From Bog-473 sp963807775 (GTDB taxonomy: Bacteria; Actinomycetota; Acidimicrobiia; Acidimicrobiales; RAAP-2), in NCBI GenBank assembly GCA_963807775.1, contig CAWECY010000017.1, positions 682,001 through 746,000 on the forward strand: a DNA stretch of 64,000 nt, written 5' to 3'. Position 1 is the first letter of the stretch, and each line of letters opens with the position of its first letter. Positions 36,436 to 45,891 of the stretch are shown piece after piece. The notes below the pieces were generated by a model. The model worked only from the letters and a program-made list of their open reading frames with translations. It searched no databases and was not told the origin of the DNA. Made by a program: the position numbers and the translations under genes.

Positions 36436-37344
36436 TCAGGAAGGAGACCCGGGCGACGACGGCTTGCTGCGCCGGAAGCTCGAGCGACCGGCGGACGTCG
36501 ACGTAGACGTCGACGTAGACCTAGACGTGCCACCCGCGGCGTGTCGGGCGGCCCCCCGCCGGTCACGGCGTGCCCGGCCCGAGCGGCTCGACAGTGCCTC
36601 CTGGCGCCGGGCCCGCCAGCGCACCGAGGAGCCCGTGGTGCGCCGCCGCGCCATGTCCCGCCGGGGAACACCGCCCGTGTTGCGGCCCTCACGCCATGCA
36701 CGCCACCGGGAGTCCACGCGGCCCTCGCGCCAGGCCTCGATGCGGCGGCGGAGCACCTCGTCGCGACCCGAAGCGGCGTTCCACACCTTGACGAAACGGG
36801 CGGTCGCCGTGAAGGTCACCAACGCGAACAACACCCAGAGCACCGGCACGAAGATGGCGGCGCCGAGAAAGGCGAACCCGAGGACGACCATCCGCTCGGC
36901 CCGCTCCATGAGCCCGCCCTTGGCCGACAGGCCCAGGGACTCGGCCTTGGCCCGCTGGTAGGAGATGAGGGCGGTGACGGCCAGGATGGCCATGGGCAGC
37001 AGCGCCATGTGGCCCTCGTTGCGGTTCACGAGGTACCAGGCACACCCGAGCATCAGGACGGCGTCCGCCACCCGGTCGGTGACCGAATCGAAGAAGGCGC
37101 CCCGGACCGAGGCCGTCCCGGCAGCCTTGGCCACCGGGCCGTCGAACAGGTCGTGCATCCCCGTGATGATCAGCAGGATGATGGCGAGGTGGAGGTGGCC
37201 CGTCGCCACGGCGACCGCAGTGGCTGTGGCCGAGAGCAGGCCCGTGGCCGTCAGGACATCAGCGGTGACACCTCGGCGATGCAGTGCCTCGCCGACCGGG
37301 CCGGTGGACCGATCGACCGCTGCTCGCCAACGACCGTCGAACAT
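36436..37344 (-). CDS. pgsA: CDP-alcohol phosphatidyltransferase, probable phosphatidylinositol phosphate synthase
   Basis: Integral membrane enzyme making the phosphatidylinositol core for PIMs. I start at ATG 37344 because GAGGAG precedes it by 4 bases. The CDP-OH-P motif reads D-LF-DG-PV-AK-(8)-G-AFF-D-SVT-D; the usual Arg after Ala is Lys here. Membrane segments include LHLAIILLIITGMHDLFDG and AILAVTALISYQRA. The C-terminal 90 residues are Arg-rich and end with Ser/Thr repeats (STSTSTSTS) coded by a 12-bp tandem DNA repeat. Context (patA, pimA) supports the inositol enzyme, but the head group is not proven. Confidence 0.5.
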   Translation of the reverse strand: MFDGRWRAAVDRSTGPVGEALHRRGVTADVLTATGLLSATATAVAVATGHLHLAIILLIITGMHDLFDGPVAKAAGTASVRGAFFDSVTDRVADAVLMLGCAWYLVNRNEGHMALLPMAILAVTALISYQRAKAESLGLSAKGGLMERAERMVVLGFAFLGAAIFVPVLWVLFALVTFTATARFVKVWNAASGRDEVLRRRIEAWREGRVDSRWRAWREGRNTGGVPRRDMARRRTTGSSVRWRARRQEALSSRSGRARRDRRGAARHAAGGTSRSTSTSTSTSAGRSSFRRSKPSSPGSPS

Positions 37345-37530
37345 GAAGCTCCTCGTCGTGCGCCCGGGGGACCCGCGGCGCTGTTTGCAAGAGTTTACCA
37401 TCGGGTCCTGGGCGCCCTCGGGAACCTGGACGTCCCTGGTCAGGCTCTTCTGCAACCAGCGCTGCCAATCCCGGACCTACCCTGACCCGTACCTCCCATT
37501 GTGAACGACGCCAGACAAAAGGAGGCGCAC

Positions 37531-37944
37531 ATGACTCTCTCCACTCGCACCGCCCGGTTCGCTGCCGCCGCGCTGGCGGCTGGCCTCGGCGCCGCCACCC
37601 TGGCGGTCGTGGCGGCACCGGCCGTCGCCGGCGCCGCCACGAAGACCGTGCAGGTCACGGAGAACGGCAAGAAGATCACGCTCTCCAAGACCTCGTTCAG
37701 CCCGGGCAAGTACACGTTCGTCGTCACCAACAAGGGGAAGGGCAACGGCACCTTCAAGGTCTCGGGGCCAGGCGTCAGCGGCTCGTCCAAGACCATCGCG
37801 CCCGGCAAGAGCGCCAAGGTGACGGTCACCTTCAAGAACGGCTCCTACACGCTCGAGGACGCGGGACGGAACATGGTCAGCCAGACCGTCACCGTGAGCG
37901 GTAGCTCCAGCTCCTCGGGCGGCAATGGCGGGTACGGCTACTGA
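37531..37944 (+). CDS. Small secreted cupredoxin-like protein
   Basis: Start at ATG 37531 with AGGAGG upstream. Signal peptide (RTARFAAAALAAGLGAATLA, cleavage near VAGAAT), then a beta-sandwich-like domain: KKITLSKTSFSPGKYTFVVT, FKVSGPGVSGSSKTIAPGKS, KVTVTFKNGSYTLED. The spacing resembles cupredoxins but the copper His and Cys ligands are missing. The C-terminus is a Ser/Gly tail. About 137 residues. First of a plus-strand group upstream of a glycosyltransferase; role unknown. Confidence 0.5.
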   Translation: MTLSTRTARFAAAALAAGLGAATLAVVAAPAVAGAATKTVQVTENGKKITLSKTSFSPGKYTFVVTNKGKGNGTFKVSGPGVSGSSKTIAPGKSAKVTVTFKNGSYTLEDAGRNMVSQTVTVSGSSSSSGGNGGYGY

Positions 37945-38143
37945 TCGAATCTGCTTCATCGGTCCGGGCACCGAACCCGGCCGGCGGCTAGAACCGCAAT
38001 GGGCACGCCGGTCTGGCGCTTTGCCTTGCCACTCCGCGGAGGACGCCTTGGAGCCGTCCGATAGCCTCGGACGCCGACGAGCCACACAGAGCCGGCGCAG
38101 TCGGCCGTCCGCCGGCATCGACCAGACGTCCAGACGTGAGGTG

Positions 38144-38974
38144 ATGGTGCAGGCGTCCGAGCCAGGGACCGGGGGAGAGCCGAACGGCACCGTCCTCCCG
38201 GAGCAGTCGCTCGACGTCACCATCGTCGTGCCGTACTACAACCCGGGTGACCGGCTGCGAGCGACGGTCGAGCACATGCTGCGTGTCCTCGACGCCTCCG
38301 CCATGTCCTTCGAAATCATCGCCGTCTCCGACGGCTCCACGGACGGGAGCCCCTTCACCCTCCAGGGCTTCCCCGAGACCGTCGTCCGCCGGCTGGAGTT
38401 CGACACCAACGTCGGCAAGGGCCATGCGCTGCGGGTGGGACTCGGCCTGGGACGGGGCCGCTACCTCGGCTTCATCGACGCCGACGGTGACATCTCCCCG
38501 GAGTTCCTGGCGCCTTTTGTCTCCATCATGCGTTCGCAGCAGCCCGACATCATCATCGGCAGCAAACGGCACCCGGACAGTTCGGTGCACTACCCGCCGC
38601 TCCGTCACTTGTACTCATGGGGCTACCAGCGGCTCATCCAGGTCCTCTTCCGCCTCAACGTGAAGGACACGCAGGTCGGCATCAAGCTGGTCGACCGCAC
38701 CGTGATCGCCGAGACCCTCCCGCTCCTCCGCGAGAGCCGGTTCGCCCTCGACCTCGAGCTACTCGTCGTGGCCGGCAAGCTCGGCTACACCCGCATCGTC
38801 GAAGCGCCCGTCCGCATCGAGCAGCGCTTCGGCAGCACCATCTCCATGAGGGCCGTGTGGTCCCTGCTGGTCGACACGCTCGCCCTCTTCTGGCGGTTTC
38901 GCGTCCGTCACGCCTACGACCCGGCCGTCACCGGTCGGGGTCGGGGTCGGGGGGCGCCCACCACCGAGTCCTGA
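38144..38974 (+). CDS. Family 2 glycosyltransferase (dolichol-phosphate sugar synthase-like)
   Basis: GT-A transferase adding a sugar to a polyprenyl phosphate or glycan. VTIVVPYYNPGDRLRATVEH start, EIIAVSDGSTDGS, metal-site Asp in GFIDADGDISPEFL, and SKRHPDSSVHYPPLRHLYSW. No C-terminal membrane domain; a Gly/Arg repeat (GRGRGRG) closes it. Start chosen at ATG 38144 within GTGATGGTG; GTG at 38147 is possible, and sequence upstream in frame looks non-coding. Resembles DPM1/DPG synthases, so donor transfer to polyprenyl phosphate is likely. Confidence 0.5.
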   Translation: MVQASEPGTGGEPNGTVLPEQSLDVTIVVPYYNPGDRLRATVEHMLRVLDASAMSFEIIAVSDGSTDGSPFTLQGFPETVVRRLEFDTNVGKGHALRVGLGLGRGRYLGFIDADGDISPEFLAPFVSIMRSQQPDIIIGSKRHPDSSVHYPPLRHLYSWGYQRLIQVLFRLNVKDTQVGIKLVDRTVIAETLPLLRESRFALDLELLVVAGKLGYTRIVEAPVRIEQRFGSTISMRAVWSLLVDTLALFWRFRVRHAYDPAVTGRGRGRGAPTTES

Positions 38975-39063
38975 CCACGAGGCCGGGGCCGGGGCCCTGA
39001 GCAGACGCGCCCGGGTCGGTCGTACACTCACCTGTCACAAAGCCGTTCAGGGGAGGGACCCAG

Positions 39064-41157
39064 GTGCCACACGACCCGACCGCCATCCGCAACGTCGCCC
39101 TCGTTGGGCACCACGGCGCGGGCAAGACGACGCTGGCCGAGGCCCTGTTGGCCGCCACCGGGGCCATCGCCCGCCGGGGATCGGTCGAGAAGGGCTCGAC
39201 CGTCATGGACTTCGAGCCCGAGGAGATCTCCCGGCAGCTCTCCATCTCGACCAGCCTGGCCCCCTTCACCGTCAACGGGGTCAAGGTGAACCTCCTCGAC
39301 ACGCCCGGGTACGCCGACTTCGCCGGCGAAATGATCACCGCCCTGGCCAACGTCGACCTGGCGGTGGTGGTGGTGAGCGCCACCGACGGGGTGCAGGCCC
39401 AGACCGAGGACGCCTGGCGGGCCGCTGCCAGGATGGACCTGCCCCGCGTCATCGTCATCAACAAGTTGGACCGCGAACGCGCCGACTTCGACCGCACGCT
39501 CCAGGAGATCCGCCAGACCTTCGGGGCCGGCGTGGCCCCGGTTGAACTGCCCATCGGGCACGAGGCCGACTTCCACGGCGTCATCGACCTGCTCGACGAC
39601 ACCGCCACCCACTACGACACCACGGCCGCCGGCGCCCCGGTCGACGGCACCGTCCCGCCGGCCGGCCATGAGGGGCCCATCCCCGACGACCTGGTGGACG
39701 AGGAGCACACGGTGCACGAGCAGCTCGTCGAGGGCATCGTCGTCGGCGACGACGACCTCATGGAGCGCTACCTCAACGGCGAGACGCTCGACTACGCCGA
39801 GCTCGAGAAGAGCCTGGCCGGCGGCGTGGCGTCGGGCACCGTCTTCCCAGTCCTGTGCTGCTCGGCCGCCAGCGGGGTCGGCGTGGACCGCCTGGCCCGA
39901 CTGATCGAGGAGCTGTGCCCGACGCCGGCCTCGAGGCCACCGGTCGTGGCCACCGCCGGTACCACGACGACGGAGATCGCCTCCGACCCGACCGGTCTGA
40001 CGCTCCTGACGGTGACCAAGACCTACAACGACGGCCACACCGGCAAGATGTCCCTCTGCAAGGTGGTCTCGGGCACCCTCCAGCCCGACGCCGTGCTGGT
40101 CAACTCCCGCTCCAGCGAAGAGGAACGTCTGCACGCGCTCCAGAGCATCGCCGGGCACGCCACCGCCCCGGCCACCTCGGTCGCCGCTGGCGACTTCGTC
40201 GCCATCCCCCGCCTCAACGGGACGCGCACCGGCGACACCCTGGCCCCCAAAGGCCAGCCCGTTCTCGTGCCCGCCCCCGACCTGCCCGCGCCGGCGCTGC
40301 AGGTGGCGGTGAAGCCGGCGACGCGGGCCGACGACGACAAGCTCATGTCGGCCCTCCAGCGCCTGTGCGACGAAGACCCCTCGCTCACGGTGATCCGCGA
40401 TGACGAGACACACCAGACCATCCTCGGGGTGAGCGGCGAAGTCCACCTGTCGGTGACCTTGGAACGGCTCGACCGCAAGTGCAACGTCCACGTGGAGCGC
40501 GAGGAGCTGCGCATTCCCTATCGCGAGACCATCACCCGGTCGGCCCAGGCCGAGGGCAAGCACAAGAAGCAGTCGGGCGGCCACGGCCAGTTCGGCGTCT
40601 GCCACCTGCGTCTCGAACCGCTCCCCCGGGGTGAGGGCTTCCAGTTCCACGACGAGGTGGTCGGCGGGGCCATCCCGCGCCAGTACATCCCGGCGGTCGA
40701 GAAGGGCGTGATGGAGACCTTCGACGCCGGTGGGCTCTTGGGCTACCCGATCGTCGACGTGTCCGTCACCGTGGACGACGGCAAGGCGCACTCGGTCGAC
40801 TCCAACGAGGTCAGCTTCAAGATGGCCGCCGCCCTGGCCGTCCGCGCCGCCATGGCCGAGGCGGGCCCGATCGTCCTCGAGCCGATCTCGCGCCTGGAGG
40901 TCACCATCCCGGTCGACTGTCAGGGCGACGTGCTGGGCGACCTGCACTCACGGCGCGCCCGGATCATCGGTACCGACGCCGCCGAGGACGACGGCTACCA
41001 GACCGTGACGGCCACCGTCCCCACGGCGGAGCTCACCCGCTACGCCGTCGACCTGCGCGCGCTGACCGGGGGCCGCGGCTCCTTCGGCGTCGTCTACGAC
41101 CACTACGACGCGGTGCCCGACCACCTCATCGCGTCCATCCCCAAGCTGGAGGGCTGA
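39064..41157 (+). CDS. Elongation factor G-like GTPase (EF-G2 type)
   Basis: Paralogue of EF-G as found in many Actinobacteria (fusA2 type). GTPase motifs: GHHGAGKTT, DTPGYADF, NKLDRERADF; then domains II-V with VSGEVHLSVTLERL and SGGHGQFGVCHL. The switch I segment reads RQLSISTS in place of the RGITI of canonical EF-G, which marks this subfamily; its role in translation is uncertain. GTG start 39064 has GGGAGG 6 bases upstream. 697 residues, intact. It is probably not the main EF-G, which normally lies in the str operon. Confidence 0.5.
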   Translation: MPHDPTAIRNVALVGHHGAGKTTLAEALLAATGAIARRGSVEKGSTVMDFEPEEISRQLSISTSLAPFTVNGVKVNLLDTPGYADFAGEMITALANVDLAVVVVSATDGVQAQTEDAWRAAARMDLPRVIVINKLDRERADFDRTLQEIRQTFGAGVAPVELPIGHEADFHGVIDLLDDTATHYDTTAAGAPVDGTVPPAGHEGPIPDDLVDEEHTVHEQLVEGIVVGDDDLMERYLNGETLDYAELEKSLAGGVASGTVFPVLCCSAASGVGVDRLARLIEELCPTPASRPPVVATAGTTTTEIASDPTGLTLLTVTKTYNDGHTGKMSLCKVVSGTLQPDAVLVNSRSSEEERLHALQSIAGHATAPATSVAAGDFVAIPRLNGTRTGDTLAPKGQPVLVPAPDLPAPALQVAVKPATRADDDKLMSALQRLCDEDPSLTVIRDDETHQTILGVSGEVHLSVTLERLDRKCNVHVEREELRIPYRETITRSAQAEGKHKKQSGGHGQFGVCHLRLEPLPRGEGFQFHDEVVGGAIPRQYIPAVEKGVMETFDAGGLLGYPIVDVSVTVDDGKAHSVDSNEVSFKMAAALAVRAAMAEAGPIVLEPISRLEVTIPVDCQGDVLGDLHSRRARIIGTDAAEDDGYQTVTATVPTAELTRYAVDLRALTGGRGSFGVVYDHYDAVPDHLIASIPKLEG

Positions 41158-41216
41158 TCCCAAGGGCGGGCCGCGGCCCCGCTCCCCCGTCGCCGTACCG
41201 GCGGCCGGACCCTTGA

Positions 41217-41234
41217 CCGCCCTGCTGCGGGCGG
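41217..41234. terminator. Hairpin between convergent EF-G2 and asnB genes
   Basis: Stem CCGCCC/GGGCGG with a 6-base loop, without a T run, about 60 bp after the EF-G2 stop and 180 bp from the convergent asnB stop. A second GC-rich hairpin occurs nearer 41165-41182. The rest of the 260-bp gap shows no gene. Confidence 0.5.
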
Positions 41235-41417
41235 AACGGTTCGAGGCGTGACGGCGCTGTCAGGCCCGGTGAAGAATCCTGTCCCAGAAGATGCAGATCC
41301 GCTCACGACGATGGCCTCAACGGCGGGGCTGGCGCTCCAGGATCGCATGCGAAGACGGGCCGGCCCGAACGGTGGCCTGGTTGGTGCACGCCTGACCGAA
41401 CGTCGTTTCGCTGAGAC

Positions 41418-43378
41418 TCAGTTCGAGGCGCCCGATTCGTCGAGCCAGGCCTCGAAAGCCAGGACGGCCCAAAGCGGGTATTCCAGGCCGGGCCGCCCGG
41501 CCTGATGCCGCGTCCCAGCAGGTTCGCACCGCCACCGGGTCGAAGAAGCCCTGATCCCGCAGACGGGACTCAGCGAGGTGGTCCTCGGCCCAGTCCCGCA
41601 GCGGCCCGCGCAGCCACACGCCCAGGGGGGGATCGAAGCCCATCTTGGGCCGATCAAACAGGTGGCGTGGCACGTACCGCTCAAGGAGGAGGCGCAAGGC
41701 CCGCTTGCCCACGCCCCCGCGGATTCGCAGTGACGGCGGCAGATTCCAGGCCGCCTCCACCACCTTGTGGTCGACCAGGGGCGGCCGCACCTCGAGGCCG
41801 AAGGCCATGCTGGCCCGGTCGACCTTGACCAGCATCTCGTCGGGCAGCGTCGAGAGCGTGTCCCAGGCCATCATCTCCTCGGCCGGCGTTCCCACCAGGC
41901 CACAGAGGGGTGGCGGACCGCTCCACGGCGAGTGAGGAGCCCCCACGACAACCGTTTCGGCGTCGTCCCAAGCCGAGACCAGGCTCATGTAGACCTGGCG
42001 AGACGACCCGGCCGCCAGCAGGCGGGCCAGTTTGTGGGCGCGGGTGCCAAGATCCGGCCCGACCGCGCCGGGCCGCAGCCGTTGCCGCGCCGCGTCCGAT
42101 GCCGTCCCACACTGCCCCGGGCACCGCGTCGAGCGCGCCAGCGGCGGCCCCGCGCAGGCGTCGGGGCAGGGGCAGCACCCGCCGGCTGAGGACTGCCCCC
42201 GCCGTGTAGCGGCGGTAACCGCCGAATGCCTCGTCACCGCCGTCCCCCGACAGGGCCACGGTGACGTGGCGGCTGGCCTCGCGGCACATGAGGAGGGTGG
42301 GCAACTGGGACGGGTCGGCAAAGGGCTCGTCGTAGTGACGACCGAGGTGGGGCACCAGGTTCAGGGCATCGTCCGCCGTCAGGTCGATCCGGGTGTGGGC
42401 GGTGCCGAGATGCCGGGCCACCGCTTCCGCGTGGTCCGCCTCGTCGTGCCCCTGGCCGGCGAAACCCACCGTGAAGGTGCGCACCGGTCCCCTGGACCCG
42501 GCCTGGGCCAGAGCGGTGACCAGGCTGGAGTCGATGCCACCTGACAGGAAGGAGCCGATGGGGACGTCGGCGACCAGGCGGCGTGACACGGCCTCGGCCA
42601 GCACCGCCTCGAGCTGGTCGAGGGCGCCCTGGTCATCACCCCCGGGCGGTCGTGCCGCCATGGCGGTCCGGGCCGCGGCGGGAAAGTCCCACCAGACCTC
42701 GGGCTCGGGCCAGCCGCGCTGGCCCGGGCGCAGGCTCACCAGCGTGGCCGCCGCCAGCTTCCGCGCTCCGCTGAAGATGGTCAGGGGAGCCGGGATGTAG
42801 TTCAGACGCAGCAGGAGGGCCAGCGCCCGCCGGTCGATCTCCCGGCTGAAGCGGGGGTGGGCGAGGAGCGCGCGCAGCTCCGAGCCGAAGAGGACGACGC
42901 CGCCCATCACCGAGTAGTACAGCGGCTTCTCGCCCAGGCGGTCCCGGGTCAGGTGCAGGACGCGGTCCCGGCGGTCCCACAGGGCCAGGGCGAACATGGC
43001 ATCGAGCCGCTCGAGGGTCGGGCGCAGGCCCCAGGCGGCCACCGCCTCCACCACCACCTCGGTGTCGCAGCGGCCCTTGAGGCCTCGGCCTCGATCCGGC
43101 AGGGCGGCCCGCAGCTCGGCGGCGTTGTAACACTCTCCGTTGTAGGCGGCGACCCAGCGGCCATCGGCCGAGACCATGGGCTGGTGGCCGGCAGGCGAGA
43201 GGTCGATGACAGCCAGTCGGCGGTGACCGAAGCCCACCCCCACCTCGCCGTCGCACCAGGTGCCCTCGTCGTCAGGCCCCCGATGGGCCAGGGGCCGGGC
43301 CATGGCGCGAGCCAGATCGCTGAGCTCCTGGGCCGTCCCCGACCAGCCCGGGTCCAGCAATCCGGCGATGCCGCACAT
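41418..43378 (-). CDS. asnB: Asparagine synthase (glutamine-hydrolysing), frameshifted
   Basis: N-terminal class II glutaminase with nucleophile Cys2 (MCGIAGLL), LAHRGPDDEGTW and YNGECYN. C-terminal synthetase domain with PP-loop SGGIDSSLVTAL and FGGYRRYTAGAVL. Two shifts, about 42075 and 41510, interrupt the C-terminal half; restored, it continues LARLLAAGSSRQVYMSLVSA and ends LEYPLWAVLAFEAWLDE at 41418, giving about 653 residues. Such paralogues in glycan clusters often amidate sugar acids, which would suit the neighbouring sugar dehydrogenase (inference). The shifts are probably indel errors. Confidence 0.5.
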
Positions 43379-43388
43379 TGTCTGACGA

Positions 43389-44645
43389 TCAGAGCTGCTC
43401 GACGTGGGTCCCGGTCAGCCGGTGCCGGGTGTCAAAGATGAACCGGGAGTGCTGGCGCACGAGATCCCAATCGAAGAGGTCGTGGTCGGTCAGCACCACG
43501 ACCGCGTCCGCTGCGCTCAGTTCCGCGGAGGTGAGATCGCACAACCGGATACGTGCATCCATCCGGCTGCGCTCAATGTGCGGATCGACGGCGCTGACCT
43601 CGGCGCCCCAGCCGATCAGTTGGTCCGCCACGACAAGGGCGGGCGACTCCCGTACATCTCCCGTGTTGGGTTTGTAGGCCAGCCCGAGCAGGAGGATGCG
43701 GCTCCCGTTGAGTACCTGCTTTCTCCGGTTGAACGCCATTATGAGGCGACGAACCACGTAGTCGGGCATGTGGTCGTTGATGTCATTCGCCAGCTCGACG
43801 AAGCGGAAGGCTTGGCCGGCGCGCCGCTTCACTTGCCACGACAGATAGCTCGGATCAACCGGAAGGCAGTGCCCGCCGACGCCCGGTCCCGGATTGAAGC
43901 GAGTGAATCCAAACGGCTTCGTGCCGGCCGCGTTCAAGGATTCCCAGATGTCAATGCCAAGGTCCGACGCGAACATGGCCAGCTCGTTCACCAGAGCCAC
44001 GTTCACATGGCGGTACGTGTTCTCGATCAATTTCACGAGCTCGGCTTCCTCGGTCCGGCCGACCGCCACCGTGGACTGGACCAGCCCGTCATAGAAGGTC
44101 TGCACCGATGCCAGCGACGCGGCGTCGATGCCCGATACCACTTTCGGTGTGTTGACCAGCGTCCAGGTCGGGTTGCCCGGATCGATCCGCTCGGGGCTGT
44201 AGCCCACGTGAAAGTCATCTCCAGCCACCAAGCCGGAGCCCGATTCGAGGATGGGAACCAGCAGTTCGACCGTGGTTCCCGGGTACGTGGTGGATTCGAG
44301 AACGATGGTCGCTCCGGAGTGCAGATGGCGGGCCAGCATGGCTCCGGCATCCTCGATGAAAGACAGGTCCGGCACGCCCTCCTTCAGCGGGGTCGGCACC
44401 GTGATGAGGGCCACGTCGAATCCCTCGCACTCCTGTTCGTCTGGCGTCGCCATGTAACGACCGGTGGCAAGCGCAGCCTTGAGCTGCGCGGAGGACACGT
44501 CGTCGATGTAGGAGTCACCCGCAGCCAGCCTCGCCGTGCGCGCCTCATCGGTGTCGAAGCCCACCACTCGGTGGCCCACCTCCGCTGCCCGAAGGGCGAG
44601 CGGCAGTCCGACATAGCCCTGACCGACGACCACCACTAACGGCAC
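43389..44645 (-). CDS. Nucleotide-sugar dehydrogenase (UDP-ManNAc/GlcNAc or GDP-Man type)
   Basis: Oxidises a UDP- or GDP-sugar to its uronic acid. Rossmann start VVVVGQGYVGLPLALRAAEV, substrate region ENTYRHVNVALVNELAMF, catalytic Cys in GPGVGGHCLPVDPSYL, and C-terminal LLLGLAYKPNTGDVRESPAL. The GGHCLPVDPSYL form is closest to WecC/WbpA-type enzymes acting on HexNAc (inference). GTG 44645 has AAGGAG 6 bases upstream; 418 residues. It lies 10 bp upstream of asnB, likely one operon making an amidated sugar acid. Confidence 0.5.
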   Translation of the reverse strand: MPLVVVVGQGYVGLPLALRAAEVGHRVVGFDTDEARTARLAAGDSYIDDVSSAQLKAALATGRYMATPDEQECEGFDVALITVPTPLKEGVPDLSFIEDAGAMLARHLHSGATIVLESTTYPGTTVELLVPILESGSGLVAGDDFHVGYSPERIDPGNPTWTLVNTPKVVSGIDAASLASVQTFYDGLVQSTVAVGRTEEAELVKLIENTYRHVNVALVNELAMFASDLGIDIWESLNAAGTKPFGFTRFNPGPGVGGHCLPVDPSYLSWQVKRRAGQAFRFVELANDINDHMPDYVVRRLIMAFNRRKQVLNGSRILLLGLAYKPNTGDVRESPALVVADQLIGWGAEVSAVDPHIERSRMDARIRLCDLTSAELSAADAVVVLTDHDLFDWDLVRQHSRFIFDTRHRLTGTHVEQL

Positions 44646-44847
44646 GGGTGACTCCTTCCACGTGGTGACCAACGCCGGCCAGATGGTAGCCAGTGAGGGT
44701 GAGCGTATCGTCGGTGAGGTCACGGGCTGGTGGGAGCGAGCAGGTGCGTCGCAGCGGGACGAATGCGCAGCGCTCGACGGGGAGCCGCGGCGCGGCGTCG
44801 GCCGGCCTGCCGTGCCTGTCGGCGCCCGAGCCCCAGAAGCTGCGGGC

Positions 44848-45708
44848 ATGGTGAAGCCGCCTGGCATGATGGCCGACGTGGGGAGATCGTCCGCGGCGAA
44901 GCAAGTCGGGCGCGGCGCCCTCAAGCGGGTGGCGGCAGCTCACGACTTGGTGCGCCGGCCCCGACCCGGACTCGTTGTCCTCTGTTACCACCGGGTGGGA
45001 CGCCGCACGACATCACGCGTCGACCTGCCCGGCTGGCTCTTCGAAGAGCAAATGGCCCGGTTGGTCGCGGGCTCAGGCGTGATCGACCTCGACGCCGCGC
45101 TGACCGCACTGGCCGGGCCGCCACCATCGGAGCCCGGTGCGGTGGTCGTCACCTTCGACGACGGCACAGCCGACTTCGTCGAGGAGGCGCTTCCTGTTTT
45201 GGTCCGGCACCAGGTGCCCGCCACTCTGTACGTGGCGACCGACTTCGTCGAACGTGGCCGACCGTTCCCCGGGTGCGGCGCCCCACTCAGCTGGTCCGCC
45301 CTGGCTGACGCCATCTCGACGGGACTCGTCACGGTCGGCTCGCACACCCACACCCACGCTCTCCTCGATCGCCTGCCCGCCGCCGCGGTGGACGGGGAGC
45401 TCGACCGCTCCATCACCCTGATCGGCGAGCGGCTGGGTGTCGAGTCCCGACATTTCGCCTATCCCAAAGCGCTGGCCGGCACGCCGGCGGCCGACCGAGC
45501 CGTGCGAGCGCGCTTCGCCTCCGCCGCTCTCGCGGGCACCCGGGCCAACCCCTACGGAGGGACCGACCCGTATCGCCTGGCCCGGTCGCCGGTGCAGGTG
45601 GACGACGGGCTGGACTTTTTCGCCCGCAAGGTGGTCGGGGGGATGCGCATGGAGGACGACCTGCGGCGCCTGGTCAACCGTCGCCGTCTGGCGGGCGCCA
45701 CCACCTGA
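44848..45708 (+). CDS. Polysaccharide deacetylase (NodB homology)
   Basis: Carbohydrate esterase 4 fold: GLVVLCYHRVG, metal and catalytic Asp pair in VVTFDDGTADFVEEA, metal His pair in VGSHTHTHALLDRL, then HFAYPKALAG. About 286 residues, no signal peptide seen. Start at ATG 44848, or ATG 44866/44869; no clear ribosome site separates them. Divergent from the sugar dehydrogenase, with about 200 bp between. Probably trims N-acetyl groups of cell-surface glycan or its precursor; location uncertain. Confidence 0.5.
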   Translation: MVKPPGMMADVGRSSAAKQVGRGALKRVAAAHDLVRRPRPGLVVLCYHRVGRRTTSRVDLPGWLFEEQMARLVAGSGVIDLDAALTALAGPPPSEPGAVVVTFDDGTADFVEEALPVLVRHQVPATLYVATDFVERGRPFPGCGAPLSWSALADAISTGLVTVGSHTHTHALLDRLPAAAVDGELDRSITLIGERLGVESRHFAYPKALAGTPAADRAVRARFASAALAGTRANPYGGTDPYRLARSPVQVDDGLDFFARKVVGGMRMEDDLRRLVNRRRLAGATT

Positions 45709-45891
45709 GGGAGCCCCTGCTCCTCCACGTCACCGCGACGGACATACACCGGGCGCTGCTGCTCGGGCCCCAGCACTCCGCCGCCGTGTACGAAGGATTG
45801 TCCAGGGCAAGGTGCACAGAGGCAGGACGAGAAGGGGAACGCCTCCAAGCCTTGAAACGCCGCGTCGACGGTCCGCGGCCAGGCTGGCCGT

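Noticed and set aside
39028..40947. 639-residue minus-strand frame opposite EF-G2
   Set aside because: Antisense shadow with low-complexity composition; the plus strand is a clear GTPase.
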